A program made the translations under genes and the position numbers. 64,000 nucleotides of DNA from DASQHW01 sp963837155 (GTDB taxonomy: Bacteria > Actinomycetota > Acidimicrobiia > IMCC26256 > PALSA-610), in assembly GCA_963837155.1 (NCBI GenBank), contig CAWIMB010000002.1, positions 1,612,001 to 1,676,000 on the forward strand, written 5' to 3'. Positions 26,591 to 35,895 of this stretch are shown here, piece by piece (within the stretch, counting starts at the first letter, position 1; every line of letters begins with the position of its first letter). The notes beneath the pieces were generated by a model. That model was not told the origin of the DNA, did no database searches, and saw only the letters and a list, made by a program, of their open reading frames with translations.

Positions 26591-28302
26591 CCGCCGCCGG
26601 CTGGACCCAGCTGGCGTTCGTCGTCGCCCTTCTCGCGGTCAGCACGCCGCTGCTCGGCAGCTATATGGCGAAGGTGTACGGCTCCAAGCGCGCTCCCGGC
26701 GACCGCGCGTTCCTCCCGGTCGAGCGCGTGATCTATCGCCTCTGTGGCGTCGATCCCGAGAGCGAGCAGCGCTGGCAGACGTACGCACTCTCGTTGGTCG
26801 CGTTCAGCTTCGCCTCGGTGGTCGTGCTGTACGCGCAGATCAGGCTTCAAGGGCACCTCCCGCTCAACCCGGATCACCAGGTGGGTCCGTCGGCGGCACT
26901 TTCCTTCAACACCGCGGTCAGCTTCCTCACCAACACGAACTGGCAGAACTACTCGGGCGAGTCGACGATGTCGCACCTCACCCAGATGGCAGGCCTGGCC
27001 GTACACAACTTCGTGTCGGCCGCGGCCGGCGCCGCAGTCGTCGTTGTGCTGATCCGCGGGCTCGTGCGCCCGCGTACGCACACGCTCGGGAACTTCTGGG
27101 TCGACCTCACCCGCACGACGACGCGCATCTTGTTGCCGATGGCCTTGGTGTTCGCGTTCGTGCTCGTGAGCCAGGGTGTGGTGCAGAACCTCCACGGTGC
27201 GCAGACGGTCACCACGGTTGCCGCGCAGCAACAGCAGCTGCCCGGCGGACCGATCGCCAGCCAGGAGGCGATCAAAGAGATCGGTGAGAACGGCGGGGGG
27301 CCCTACAACGCCAACTCCTCGCACCCGTTCGAGAACCCGAACCCGATCACGAACATCCTCGAGATCTGGATGCTGCTCGCAATCCCGTTCGCGTTCACAT
27401 GGACGTTCGGGAAGATGGCCGGCGACGTGAAGCAAGGCATCGCGGTGCTGAGTGCGATGTTCGTGCTCTGGCTCGCGGCCGCGATCATCGTGATGCCGCT
27501 CGAGGCGAAGGGCAACAACAAGTTCGACCGGTCCGGCGTCACCCAAACGGTCAGCGCGACACAGGCGGGCGGCAACATGGAAGGCAAGGAAGCTCGGTTC
27601 GGTCCCGCCGCGTCCGGATTGTTCGCGGCGTCGACGACCGGCACGTCGACCGGCTCTGTGGACTCGATGCACGACAGCTATACGCCGGCCGGTGGCGCGG
27701 TGCCGCTCGTCAACATCATGATCGGCGAGGTCTCGCCCGGCGGTACCGGCTCGGGCCTCTACGGCATGCTGGTGTTCGCCCTGCTGTCGGTGTTCATCGC
27801 CGGGCTCATGGTCGGTCGAACGCCGGAATACTTGGGCAAGAAGATTCAAGCCCCCGAGATGAAGCTCGTCGTGCTCTACATCCTGTTCGTGCCACTCGTG
27901 ATTCTCGGGTTTACTGCGGTATCGGTCGTGATGAAGACGGCGGTGAGCTCGATCGCGAACCCGGGCCCGCACGGCCTAAGCGAGATCACATACGCGTTCA
28001 CGTCACAGGCGAACAACAACGGCTCCGCGTTCGCAGGTCTCACCGGCAACACGAACTGGTACAACACCACCGGCGGCATCTGCATGCTCGTGGGTCGGTT
28101 CCTGCTGATGATCCCCGTGCTGGCGATCGCAGGATCGCTCGGGCGCAAGCAGACGGTCCCGGCGTCGGCGGGCACGTTCCCCACCAACACCGGTCTCTTC
28201 GCGGCGCTGCTCACCGGTGTCGTCGTCATCGTCGTCGGACTCACGTACTTCCCTGTCATTGCACTCGGTCCGCTCGTCGAGCACCTGGTCGGAAAGTTCT
28301 AA
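26587..28302 (+). CDS. kdpA: KdpA, potassium-binding channel-like subunit
   Basis: A 571-residue multi-pass membrane protein forming the K+ selectivity path of the Kdp pump. Expected marks are LGSYMAKVYG, the selectivity-filter loops FNTAVSFLTNTNWQNYSGES and SANNNGSAFAGL-like AYAFTSQANNNGSAFAGLTG, and MPLEAKGNNKFD with VNIMIGEVSPGGTGSGLYGM. Length is normal. GTG 26587 overlaps kdpF. It acts with KdpB, KdpC and KdpF at low external potassium. Confidence 0.95.
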   Translation: MTAAGWTQLAFVVALLAVSTPLLGSYMAKVYGSKRAPGDRAFLPVERVIYRLCGVDPESEQRWQTYALSLVAFSFASVVVLYAQIRLQGHLPLNPDHQVGPSAALSFNTAVSFLTNTNWQNYSGESTMSHLTQMAGLAVHNFVSAAAGAAVVVVLIRGLVRPRTHTLGNFWVDLTRTTTRILLPMALVFAFVLVSQGVVQNLHGAQTVTTVAAQQQQLPGGPIASQEAIKEIGENGGGPYNANSSHPFENPNPITNILEIWMLLAIPFAFTWTFGKMAGDVKQGIAVLSAMFVLWLAAAIIVMPLEAKGNNKFDRSGVTQTVSATQAGGNMEGKEARFGPAASGLFAASTTGTSTGSVDSMHDSYTPAGGAVPLVNIMIGEVSPGGTGSGLYGMLVFALLSVFIAGLMVGRTPEYLGKKIQAPEMKLVVLYILFVPLVILGFTAVSVVMKTAVSSIANPGPHGLSEITYAFTSQANNNGSAFAGLTGNTNWYNTTGGICMLVGRFLLMIPVLAIAGSLGRKQTVPASAGTFPTNTGLFAALLTGVVVIVVGLTYFPVIALGPLVEHLVGKF

Positions 28303-28311
28303 GGGGCGCGC

Positions 28312-30411
28312 GTGGCTACTTCACCTGCAGCATCTGTGCAGCCGGTCCCGACCGAGCGCCCTCCCAAGGTGCGCACGCGCGCCGCCGGGGCAAGCTCGTT
28401 GTTCGATCCCGCGATCATGCGCCGCGCGATCGGCGACTCGTTCGTGAAGCTCAATCCCCGCCAGATGGCGCGTAACCCCGTGATGTTCATCGTCGAGGTC
28501 GGAAGCGTCCTGACGACGATCCTGTTCTTTCAGAAGCTGCCGTCGGCATCGGCCCGCGACTCGGTGTTCACCGGTCTCGTGTCCGCGTGGCTGTGGTTCA
28601 CCGTGCTGTTCGCCAACTTTGCCGAGGCGGTGGCCGAAGGACGCGGCAAGGCGCAAGCCGACACGCTCCGCAAGACTCGCTCCGAGACGCTGGCGCGGGT
28701 TCGTCAGCCCGACGGCTCGATCGTCGAGAAGTCGTCGAATGACCTGCAGCTCGACGATTTGTGCGTCGTCACCGCTGGAGAGGTGATCCCCGGTGACGGC
28801 GAGGTCGTCGAGGGCATTGCCACGGTCGACGAGTCGGCGATCACCGGCGAATCGGCACCAGTGATCCGGGAGTCGGGTGGTGACCGCTCGGCGGTCACTG
28901 GCGGCACGCGAGTGCTCTCCGACGAGATCGTCGTGCGCATCACGGCCAAGCCGGGGGAGACCTTCCTCGACCGCATGATCGCCCTCGTCGAGGGGGCGTC
29001 CCGACAGAAGACGCCCAACGAGATCGCGCTCAACATCCTGCTCGCCGGGCTGACGATCATCTTCATGCTCGCGACCGTGACGCTCCAGCCGTTCGCGATC
29101 TACTCCAAGGCGAGCCAAGACCTGGTCGTGCTGATCGCGCTGCTCGTGTGCCTCATCCCCACGACCATCGGCGCCCTGCTCTCGGCGATCGGAATCGCGG
29201 GCATGGACCGGCTCGTGCAGCGCAACGTGCTCGCGATGAGCGGACGCGCGGTCGAGGCCGCCGGTGACTGCTCGACGTTGCTGCTCGACAAGACCGGCAC
29301 AATCACCTACGGCAACCGCCAGGCCGCGCAGTTCCTCACACTGCCGGGCGTCGACGAGCACGCGCTCGCCGACGCGGCGATGCTGTCGAGCCTCGCGGAC
29401 GAGACCCCCGAAGGGCGCTCGATCGTGACGTTCGCGCACGACCACTACGGGCTGGCGCCCCGCGACATTCCGAATGCGGTGCTGGTCCCGTTCACGGCCC
29501 AGACCCGCATGAGCGGTGTCGACTTCGAAGCACACTCCATCCGCAAGGGTGCCTCCGGCTCGGTGCGCCGATGGGTGCAAGACCAAGGCGGCACGGTGCC
29601 CGACGAGCTCGAGACGATTGTGGATGGCATCGCGACCCAGGGCGGCACGCCGCTCGTCGTCGCCAATGGCACGCGTGTCCTCGGTGTCATCTACCTCAAG
29701 GACGTCGTCAAGCAAGGAATGCGCGAACGCTTCGACCAGCTGCGCGCGATGGGCATCCGCACGGTGATGATCACCGGCGACAACCCCAGGACCGCGGCGG
29801 CGATCGCACATGAAGCTGGCGTCGACGACTTTCTTGCCGAGGCCACACCGGAAGACAAGATGGCGCTGATCAAGCGGGAACAGGTCGGCGGGTCGATGGT
29901 GGCGATGACCGGCGACGGCACGAACGACGCGCCCGCGCTGGCCCAAGCCGACGTCGGTGTCGCGATGAACACCGGGACCCAGGCCGCCAAAGAAGCCGGC
30001 AACATGGTGGACCTCGATTCGAATCCCACGAAGCTCATCGAGGTCGTCGAGATCGGGAAGCAGCTTCTGATCACCCGGGGTTCGCTGACGACGTTCTCGA
30101 TCGCCAACGACGTCGCGAAGTACTTCGCCATCATCCCCGCCATGTTCCTCGGTGTCTTCCCTGCACTCGACACGCTGAACATCATGAAGCTCGACAGTCC
30201 GCACTCGGCGATCCTGTCCGCGGTCATCTTCAATGCGCTGATCATCGTGGCGCTGATTCCGCTCGCGCTGCGCGGCGTGAAGTTCCGTGCGATGGGCGCG
30301 GCCCCGGTGCTGCGAAGAAACCTGCTGCTCTACGGCGTCGGCGGCATCATCGCCCCCTTCATCGGGATCAAGCTCATCGACCTGATCATTACCGCGCTCG
30401 GAGTGAAGTGA
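28312..30411 (+). CDS. kdpB: KdpB, P-type ATPase catalytic subunit
   Basis: A 699-residue P-type ATPase. The phosphorylated Asp (about residue 326) is in LLLDKTGTITYGNR. The actuator-domain motif is DESAITGESAPV, the nucleotide domain has RKGASGSVRRWV, and the hinge is MVAMTGDGTNDAPALAQADV. The N-terminal 50 residues are a flexible, proline-rich extension before LFDPAIMRRAI. GTG 28312 starts 9 nt after kdpA. It supplies energy for K+ uptake through KdpA. Confidence 0.96.
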   Translation: MATSPAASVQPVPTERPPKVRTRAAGASSLFDPAIMRRAIGDSFVKLNPRQMARNPVMFIVEVGSVLTTILFFQKLPSASARDSVFTGLVSAWLWFTVLFANFAEAVAEGRGKAQADTLRKTRSETLARVRQPDGSIVEKSSNDLQLDDLCVVTAGEVIPGDGEVVEGIATVDESAITGESAPVIRESGGDRSAVTGGTRVLSDEIVVRITAKPGETFLDRMIALVEGASRQKTPNEIALNILLAGLTIIFMLATVTLQPFAIYSKASQDLVVLIALLVCLIPTTIGALLSAIGIAGMDRLVQRNVLAMSGRAVEAAGDCSTLLLDKTGTITYGNRQAAQFLTLPGVDEHALADAAMLSSLADETPEGRSIVTFAHDHYGLAPRDIPNAVLVPFTAQTRMSGVDFEAHSIRKGASGSVRRWVQDQGGTVPDELETIVDGIATQGGTPLVVANGTRVLGVIYLKDVVKQGMRERFDQLRAMGIRTVMITGDNPRTAAAIAHEAGVDDFLAEATPEDKMALIKREQVGGSMVAMTGDGTNDAPALAQADVGVAMNTGTQAAKEAGNMVDLDSNPTKLIEVVEIGKQLLITRGSLTTFSIANDVAKYFAIIPAMFLGVFPALDTLNIMKLDSPHSAILSAVIFNALIIVALIPLALRGVKFRAMGAAPVLRRNLLLYGVGGIIAPFIGIKLIDLIITALGVK

Positions 30412-30460
30412 CCGTGCGGATGCAGCGGAGCCAGGGATGGCGCAGCGAAGGAGCCATGTG

Positions 30461-31057
30461 ATGCTGCGACGCCAACTCGTCACCGGACTGCTGATGACAA
30501 TCGTCATGACCGTGCTCGTCGGACTCTTGTATCCGTTGGTCGTGACCGGCGTGGCACAGGGCCTCATGTCGAAGCGCGCGAACGGCTCGCTCGTCAAGGT
30601 TGACGGCAAGCCGGTTGGTTCGTCGCTCATCGGCCAGAACTTCACCGACGCCGACGGCAACGCGATACCGAAGTACTTCCAGCCGCGGCCGTCGGCCGCG
30701 GGCGACGACGGCTACGACGGGTTGAAGAGCGGCGGCTCGAACCTCGGGCCGTCGAACCCGAAGCTGCTCGAAGCAGTTGCGCAGCGGGCCGCGGCATACC
30801 GGAAACTCAACGGCCTCGCCTCTGAGGTCAAAGTACCCGTCGACGCGGTCACGTCATCCGCGTCCGGGCTCGATCCGCAGATCTCGGTCGCCAACGCACG
30901 ATTGCAGGCAGCCCGCGTCGCCAAGGCGCGCAACGTCTCCGAGCAATCAGTGCGAGCACTGATCGACGCGCACACCCAGGCACACGCCTGGGGCTTCCTT
31001 GGGGAGCAAACTGTGAACGTGTTGGAACTGAACCTTGCGCTGGATCGTGTGAGGTAG
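30461..31057 (+). CDS. kdpC: KdpC subunit
   Basis: A 198-residue subunit with one N-terminal helix (LLMTIVMTVLVGLLYPLVVT) and a periplasmic domain with SSLIGQNFTD, KYFQPRPSAAG, SGGSNLGPSNPKL, TSSASGLDPQISVANARLQA and VNVLELNLALDRV, all KdpC marks. AGGAG at about 30449-30453 favours ATG 30461 over the upstream GTG/ATG choices. It stabilises the KdpA-KdpB complex. Confidence 0.94.
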   Translation: MLRRQLVTGLLMTIVMTVLVGLLYPLVVTGVAQGLMSKRANGSLVKVDGKPVGSSLIGQNFTDADGNAIPKYFQPRPSAAGDDGYDGLKSGGSNLGPSNPKLLEAVAQRAAAYRKLNGLASEVKVPVDAVTSSASGLDPQISVANARLQAARVAKARNVSEQSVRALIDAHTQAHAWGFLGEQTVNVLELNLALDRVR

Positions 31058-31061
31058 TCCG

Positions 31062-33572
31062 GTGTCTCGCGGCAACCTCCGCGTGTATCTCGGCGCCGCA
31101 CCCGGCGTCGGCAAGACGTTCGCGATGTTGAACGAGGCGTGTCGCCGCCATGCCCGGGGCGTCGACGTCGTCGTCGGGTTCGTGGAAACCCACGGCCGTG
31201 CTCGAACGGCCGAACAGATCCGTGAGCTCGAGGTCGTGCCGCGCAAGATCGTCGAATACCGCGGGACGCGCCTGGAGGAGATGGACGTCGACGCCATCCT
31301 GCGGCGCAAGCCGAAGCAGGTGCTGGTCGACGAGCTGGCGCACACAAACGTGCCAGGGTCCAAGAACGAGAAGCGATGGCAAGACGTCGAGGAATTGCTC
31401 GACGCCGGCATCGACGTGATCTCGACGCTCAATATCCAGCATCTCGAATCGGTCAACGACGTCGTGGAGCGCATCACCGGTGTGCAGCAGCGGGAGACGC
31501 TGCCCGACGACGTGGTGCGGCGAGCCGACCAGGTCGAGCTCGTCGACATGACTCCCGAAGCGCTCCGGCGCCGCATGGCCCACGGCAACATCTACAAGCC
31601 GGAACGAGTCGACGCCGCGCTCGCGAACTACTTCCGGCCCGGCAACCTCGCGGCGCTGCGTGAGCTCGCGCTGCTGTGGGTCGCGGACAAGGTCGACGAG
31701 AGCCTCCACCAGTACATGGAGGACCACGGCATCACGGCCGCGTGGGAGACGCGCGAACGGATCGTCGTGGCACTCACGGGCGCGCCCGGCGGTGAGCACC
31801 TTGTTCGACGCGCATCCCGCATGGCGAGCCGGACGAAAGCCGAGCTGCTCGGGGTGCACGCGCCGCGGGCGAGGGATTGGCCGGGCCCCCGCCCGGATTG
31901 CTCGAGCAGCATCGGAAACTCCTCGAGGATCTCGGCGGTACCTATCACGAGGTCGTGGGGCCCGACCCGGCGCACACACTGGTGACGTTCGCGCGGAGCG
32001 AACACGCAACGCAGCTCGTGTTGGGTTCGAGCCGGCGTTCGCGCTGGGCGGAGCTGCTCCGGGGATCGGTCATCAACCGCGTGCTGCGGGCGTCGGGCGA
32101 CATCGACGTGCACGTGATCTCGACGCAAGAAGAAGGCGAGTTGCCGGCGACGCCGCATCGGCGACTGCGGGTGTCATTGGGAATCTCGGCGCGGCGCCAG
32201 CTGATCGCGTTGATGGTCGCGGTCGTGCTCCTGCCATTGCTCACGTTGGTGCTGGCGCACCAGCGCGATCGCGTCTCGCTCAGCACGGACCTCCTGCTGT
32301 ACCTGCTCGTCGTCGTGATCGTGGCGGCAATCGGCGGGGCGTGGGTTGCGATGGTGACGGCGGTTGTCGCGTTCCTGCTCGTCAACTACTACTTCACGCC
32401 GCCGATCCACGAATGGACCATTTCGCAGCGCGAGAACGTGGTCGCGCTTGTTGTGTTCTTGATCGTCGCGGCGGTGGTAAGCGTGCTCGTGACGGTCGCC
32501 GCCCGTCGGTCGTTGGAAGCCGCGCGGGCGCGGAACGAAGCGGGCTCGCTCGTACAGCTCGCGGGCGCACTGCTCTCCGAGAACGACCCGTTGCCGGAGA
32601 TCATGCACCAGCTCCTGACGACGTTCGCCCTGCGGTCGGTGGCGGTCTTCCGGCGGTTGCCAAACAAGTCGTGGACGATCGTGGCCCACGCCGGTGAGCC
32701 GGGCCCCGCGCAGCCAGCGCGATGCGACCGACACGGTCGAACTCCCCGACGACGACGTGTTCGCGTACGTCGGCCCGGAGCTCACGGCCGACAACCGGCG
32801 AGTGCTCAACGCGTTCGTGTCCCAGCTCGCCGTTGCGTTGGAGAGCCGGGAGCTTCGCGCGGAGGCCGCGTCCGCGACCGCGCTCGCGGAGGCCGACGAG
32901 CTCCGCACCGCGCTCCTGCGGGCGGTGTCGCATGATCTCCGCACGCCCCTCGCGTCGATCAAGGCCGCGGCGACCACCTTGCTCGCCGACGACTTGCACT
33001 TGGACGATGACACGATTCGTCAGTTGCACGCGACGATCGACGAAGAAGTCGACCGCCTCGACGAGTTGGTGCACAACCTGCTCGCGATGAGTCGTTTGCA
33101 GGCCGGTGCGCTCGAACTGGCGAAGACCGACGTGGCGCTCGATGAGGTCGTCGGGCGCGCCCTTGTCAGCTTGGGAGATCGAGCGGCGGCCGTCGTCGTG
33201 GATGTGCCCGACAGCCTGCCGAGAGTCTGCGCCGATCCGGCGTTGTTGGAACACGCGATTGCCAATGTCGTCGACAACGCGTTGTCGTGGTCGCCCTCCG
33301 AGGCGGCCGTACGAATTGAGGCTGATGTCCTGCGCGACCGTGTGGTGCTCCGCGTGATCGACCGCGGCACGGGAATCCCTCCCGCGGAACGAGATCGAGT
33401 GTTCCGGCCGTTCCAACGACTCGGTGACGCATCGCCGGGTGGTGTCGGACTCGGACTCGCCGTGGCGCGCGGTTTCACAGAGGCGGTGGGCGGCGAGCTC
33501 CGGGTAGACGACACTCCGGGCGGCGGCACGACGATGGTGTTCACGTTTGCCGTCGACGGGCGCGAGCCATGA
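31062..33572 (+). CDS. kdpD: KdpD sensor histidine kinase, two frameshifts
   Basis: Potassium/osmotic sensor controlling kdp expression through KdpE. The N-terminal KdpD domain starts LRVYLGAAPGVGKTFAML (Walker A) and has QVLVDELAHTNVPGSKNEKR and STLNIQHLESVNDVV. Then come a USP-like domain (ATQLVLGSSRRSRWAELLRG), four transmembrane helices (ALMVAVVLLPLLTLVLA, LLLYLLVVVIVAAIGGAWVA and two more), GAF-like sequence, the HisKA box (RAVSHDLRTPLASIKAAATT) and HATPase (NVVDNALSWSP, GGVGLGLAVARG). Breaks near 31877 and 32705 interrupt an otherwise complete protein. GTG 31062 lies 5 nt after kdpC; the stop overlaps kdpE (ATGA). Confidence 0.9.
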
Positions 33573-34252
33573 GCAAGCTGCTCGTGATCGAGGACGAGAC
33601 GCCCCTGCGGCGCGCGCTGCGGATCTTTCTCGAGGCGCACGACTACACGGTGGTGGCCGCGGCCAACGGCACGGATGGGCTTGCGCTCGCGGCCCGGGAG
33701 CACCCCGACGCGGTGATCCTCGATCTCGGACTGCCCGACATGGACGGTGTCGAGGTGGCGACGGCATTGCGCGGGTGGACCAACGTCCCGATCGTTGTCC
33801 TATCTGCGCGCGACGCCGAGTCGGTCAAGGTGGCCGCGCTCGATGCCGGCGCCGACGACTACGTGACCAAGCCGTTCGGCATGAACGAATTCCTCGCGCG
33901 GGTGCGCGCCGCGTTGCGGCGAGCCACGACCGGTGAAGAAGCGCCGGTGATCACTACCGCCGACTTCACGATCGATCTCGGCGCCAAGCGAGTTCGCCGC
34001 GATGACGCCGAGGTGCACCTCACGCCCACGGAGTGGCAGATCGTCGAGGTCCTCGCGCGCCACACCGGCAAGCTCGTGCCGCAGCAACAGCTGCTCCAAC
34101 AGGTATGGGGTCCGCAATACGAACGCGAGACCCACTACCTGCGCATCTACATGAGTCAGATCCGTCGGAAGCTCGAGCCGGATCCGTCACGCCCGCGCTA
34201 CTTCATCACCGAACCGGGGATGGGCTATCGCTTTGTCGTCGAGGAGTATTGA
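33569..34252 (+). CDS. kdpE: KdpE response regulator
   Basis: A 227-residue OmpR-family regulator. Receiver: VIEDE, phospho-Asp52 in LDLGLPDMDG, TKPFGMNEFLAR. Winged helix: LTPTEWQIVEVLARHTGKLV, QQVWGPQYERETHYLRIYMS and ITEPGMGYRFV, matching KdpE. It is co-translated with kdpD and activates the kdp operon upstream when potassium is limiting. Confidence 0.95.
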   Translation: MSKLLVIEDETPLRRALRIFLEAHDYTVVAAANGTDGLALAAREHPDAVILDLGLPDMDGVEVATALRGWTNVPIVVLSARDAESVKVAALDAGADDYVTKPFGMNEFLARVRAALRRATTGEEAPVITTADFTIDLGAKRVRRDDAEVHLTPTEWQIVEVLARHTGKLVPQQQLLQQVWGPQYERETHYLRIYMSQIRRKLEPDPSRPRYFITEPGMGYRFVVEEY

Positions 34253-34253
34253 G

Positions 34254-35021
34254 ATGCCGTACTACGAACTCGGACCCGGCCGCCCGAAGGAGCCGACCGA
34301 CGGCAACGTCTACATTGGAACTGCGGTCGGCGCGCTCGGCGCGATGTTTCTCTCGTTCGCGCTCGTGCCCCTGCGCGATCACATTCCGAACGCGAACATG
34401 GCGCTCGCGCTCGTGATCCCCGTCCTGCTGGGCGCGATCATCGGCGGGCGGATTGCGGGCGTGGTCTCGGCGGTGGTGGCGGCATTGTCGTTCAACTTCG
34501 TGTTCACGAAGCCGTATCTGTCGCTGCGGATTGCCAGCGGCGACGACGTCGCGACGTTCGTCGTGCTCGCCATTGTCGGCCTCGTCGCGGCCGAGCTGGG
34601 CGTTCGGGCGCGACGCGGGGGAGTCGCGGCACGGGAGACGCGGTCCGAGCTCGACCGCATGTACCGCGTCGCCGACATGTCATCGCGCGGCGCTGATGTT
34701 GACGACATCGTCTCGTCGGCCCAGGCCGAGCTCATCGGCCTGTTCGGCCTTGTGGACTGTGTCTACGAGCCGAGTCCCTCAGAGGCCGAGCTGCCCAGCC
34801 TCGGCCAACGCGGCGCCCTGGAAAACGCGCGCCTGGTCGCCTCGGGCGACTTCTTGTTGCCGACCGGCGGCGTCGAGGTGCCAGTCAAAGGCCGGGGCCA
34901 CGAGTACGGGCGCCTGGTGCTGTACGCCGCCGAGTCGACGCGGGCGCCGCTCCAGAAGCGCCTGGTCGCGGTCGGGATCGCCGACGAGCTCGGCGCCGCC
35001 CTCGCCTCCCGCGTCGGCTAA
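34254..35021 (+). CDS. KdpD-like DUF4118 membrane sensor without kinase domain
   Basis: A 255-residue protein. The first 120 residues contain four transmembrane helices in the DUF4118 pattern of KdpD (MALALVIPVLLGAIIGGRIA, VVSAVVAALSFNFVFTKPYL, VATFVVLAIVGLVAAELGVR). A GAF-like remainder follows (SSRGADVDDIVSSAQAELIG, GRLVLYAAE). There is no HisKA or HATPase. It starts 2 nt after the kdpE stop, so it belongs to the kdp regulatory unit and may modulate KdpD or sense potassium or turgor independently. Its last 137 bp overlap an antisense extension of fabI. Confidence 0.82.
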   Translation: MPYYELGPGRPKEPTDGNVYIGTAVGALGAMFLSFALVPLRDHIPNANMALALVIPVLLGAIIGGRIAGVVSAVVAALSFNFVFTKPYLSLRIASGDDVATFVVLAIVGLVAAELGVRARRGGVAARETRSELDRMYRVADMSSRGADVDDIVSSAQAELIGLFGLVDCVYEPSPSEAELPSLGQRGALENARLVASGDFLLPTGGVEVPVKGRGHEYGRLVLYAAESTRAPLQKRLVAVGIADELGAALASRVG

Positions 35022-35895
35022 CGGGCAGAGCATTGTTGCACGACGCCGTGAGCTGAGGCGGAGCCGAAGCAAACTGGCCGGAGCGGCGAGCGTCCGCGGG
35101 TCGGGTATCCCGGCCCGCAGCGAGTGCGACCAAGAATACTGCGCCGACGACGTGATAGCCGCCGTCGACATGGACGACTTCGCCCGTCGTGGCAGGGAAC
35201 AGGTCCGAGAGCAGCGCGACGCACGCGCTCGCCACGGGCTCGGGGTCCTTGACGTTCCAGCCGAGCGGCGCACGCTCGTCCCACACGTCTTCGAACCGCT
35301 CGAAGCCGGGGATACTGCGCGCGGCGATCGTGCGGATCGGACCGGCGGCGACCAGGTTCACACGCACTCCTTGCGGCCCGAGATCGCGTGCGAGATAGCG
35401 CGCGGTTGCTTCGAACGCGGCCTTGGCGACACCCATCCAGTCGTAGACCGGCCACGCGACGCGGCTGTTGTCGAAGTCGAGGCCGACGATGCTGCCGCCA
35501 TCCATCAACGGCAGGCACGCCATCGCGAGCGCCTTCAGCGAGTACGCCGAGATCTGCATCGCCACGGCCACGTCATCCCAGGGCGCGGTGAGGAAGCCGC
35601 CGCCGAGGCAGGACTCGGGCGCGAAGCCGATCGCGTGCAGCACACCGTCGAGCCGCCCGCCGACCCGGTCGGCCAGTGCGTCGAGATGCGCGGTGTCGGT
35701 GACGTCGAGCTCAATGATCGGCGGTTCGGTAGGGAGCCGGCGCGCGGCCCGCTGGGTCAGGTTCATCGCGCGCCCGAACGAGGTCAGCACCACTTCCGCG
35801 CCGTCTTGCTGCGCGCGGCGGGCGACGCTGAACGCGATCGACGCGTCATTCAGCACGCCGGTAACGAGAATCCGCTTTCCGTCGAGCAGGCTCAT
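34885..35895 (-). CDS. fabI: Enoyl-ACP reductase (NADH), with unusual C-terminal extension
   Basis: Last step of fatty acid elongation; target class of isoniazid and triclosan. The core of about 257 residues starts LLDGKRILVTGVLNDASIAF and has the FabI marks VLHAIGFAP, YSLKALAMACLPLM and the catalytic Tyr/Lys in DWMGVAKAAFEATARYLARD, then GVRVNLVAAGPIRTIAA and HVDGGYHVVGA. Normally the protein ends here (about 35125). The frame instead runs another 80 Arg/Ala/Pro-rich residues to 34885, antisense to the DUF4118 gene. A missed stop through a one-base error is the likely cause. ATG 35895 overlaps the carboxyltransferase stop (ATGA). Confidence 0.88.
   Translation of the reverse strand: MSLLDGKRILVTGVLNDASIAFSVARRAQQDGAEVVLTSFGRAMNLTQRAARRLPTEPPIIELDVTDTAHLDALADRVGGRLDGVLHAIGFAPESCLGGGFLTAPWDDVAVAMQISAYSLKALAMACLPLMDGGSIVGLDFDNSRVAWPVYDWMGVAKAAFEATARYLARDLGPQGVRVNLVAAGPIRTIAARSIPGFERFEDVWDERAPLGWNVKDPEPVASACVALLSDLFPATTGEVVHVDGGYHVVGAVFLVALAAGRDTRPADARRSGQFASAPPQLTASCNNALPVSRRGRRGRRRARRRSRPRPGASGAAPASTRRRTAPGARTRGPGL

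Noticed and set aside
28321..30660. A 779-codon open frame antisense to kdpB
   Set aside because: Rich in Arg, His and Asp with no domain pattern. It is the codon-bias shadow of kdpB, whose motifs are all intact on the other strand.
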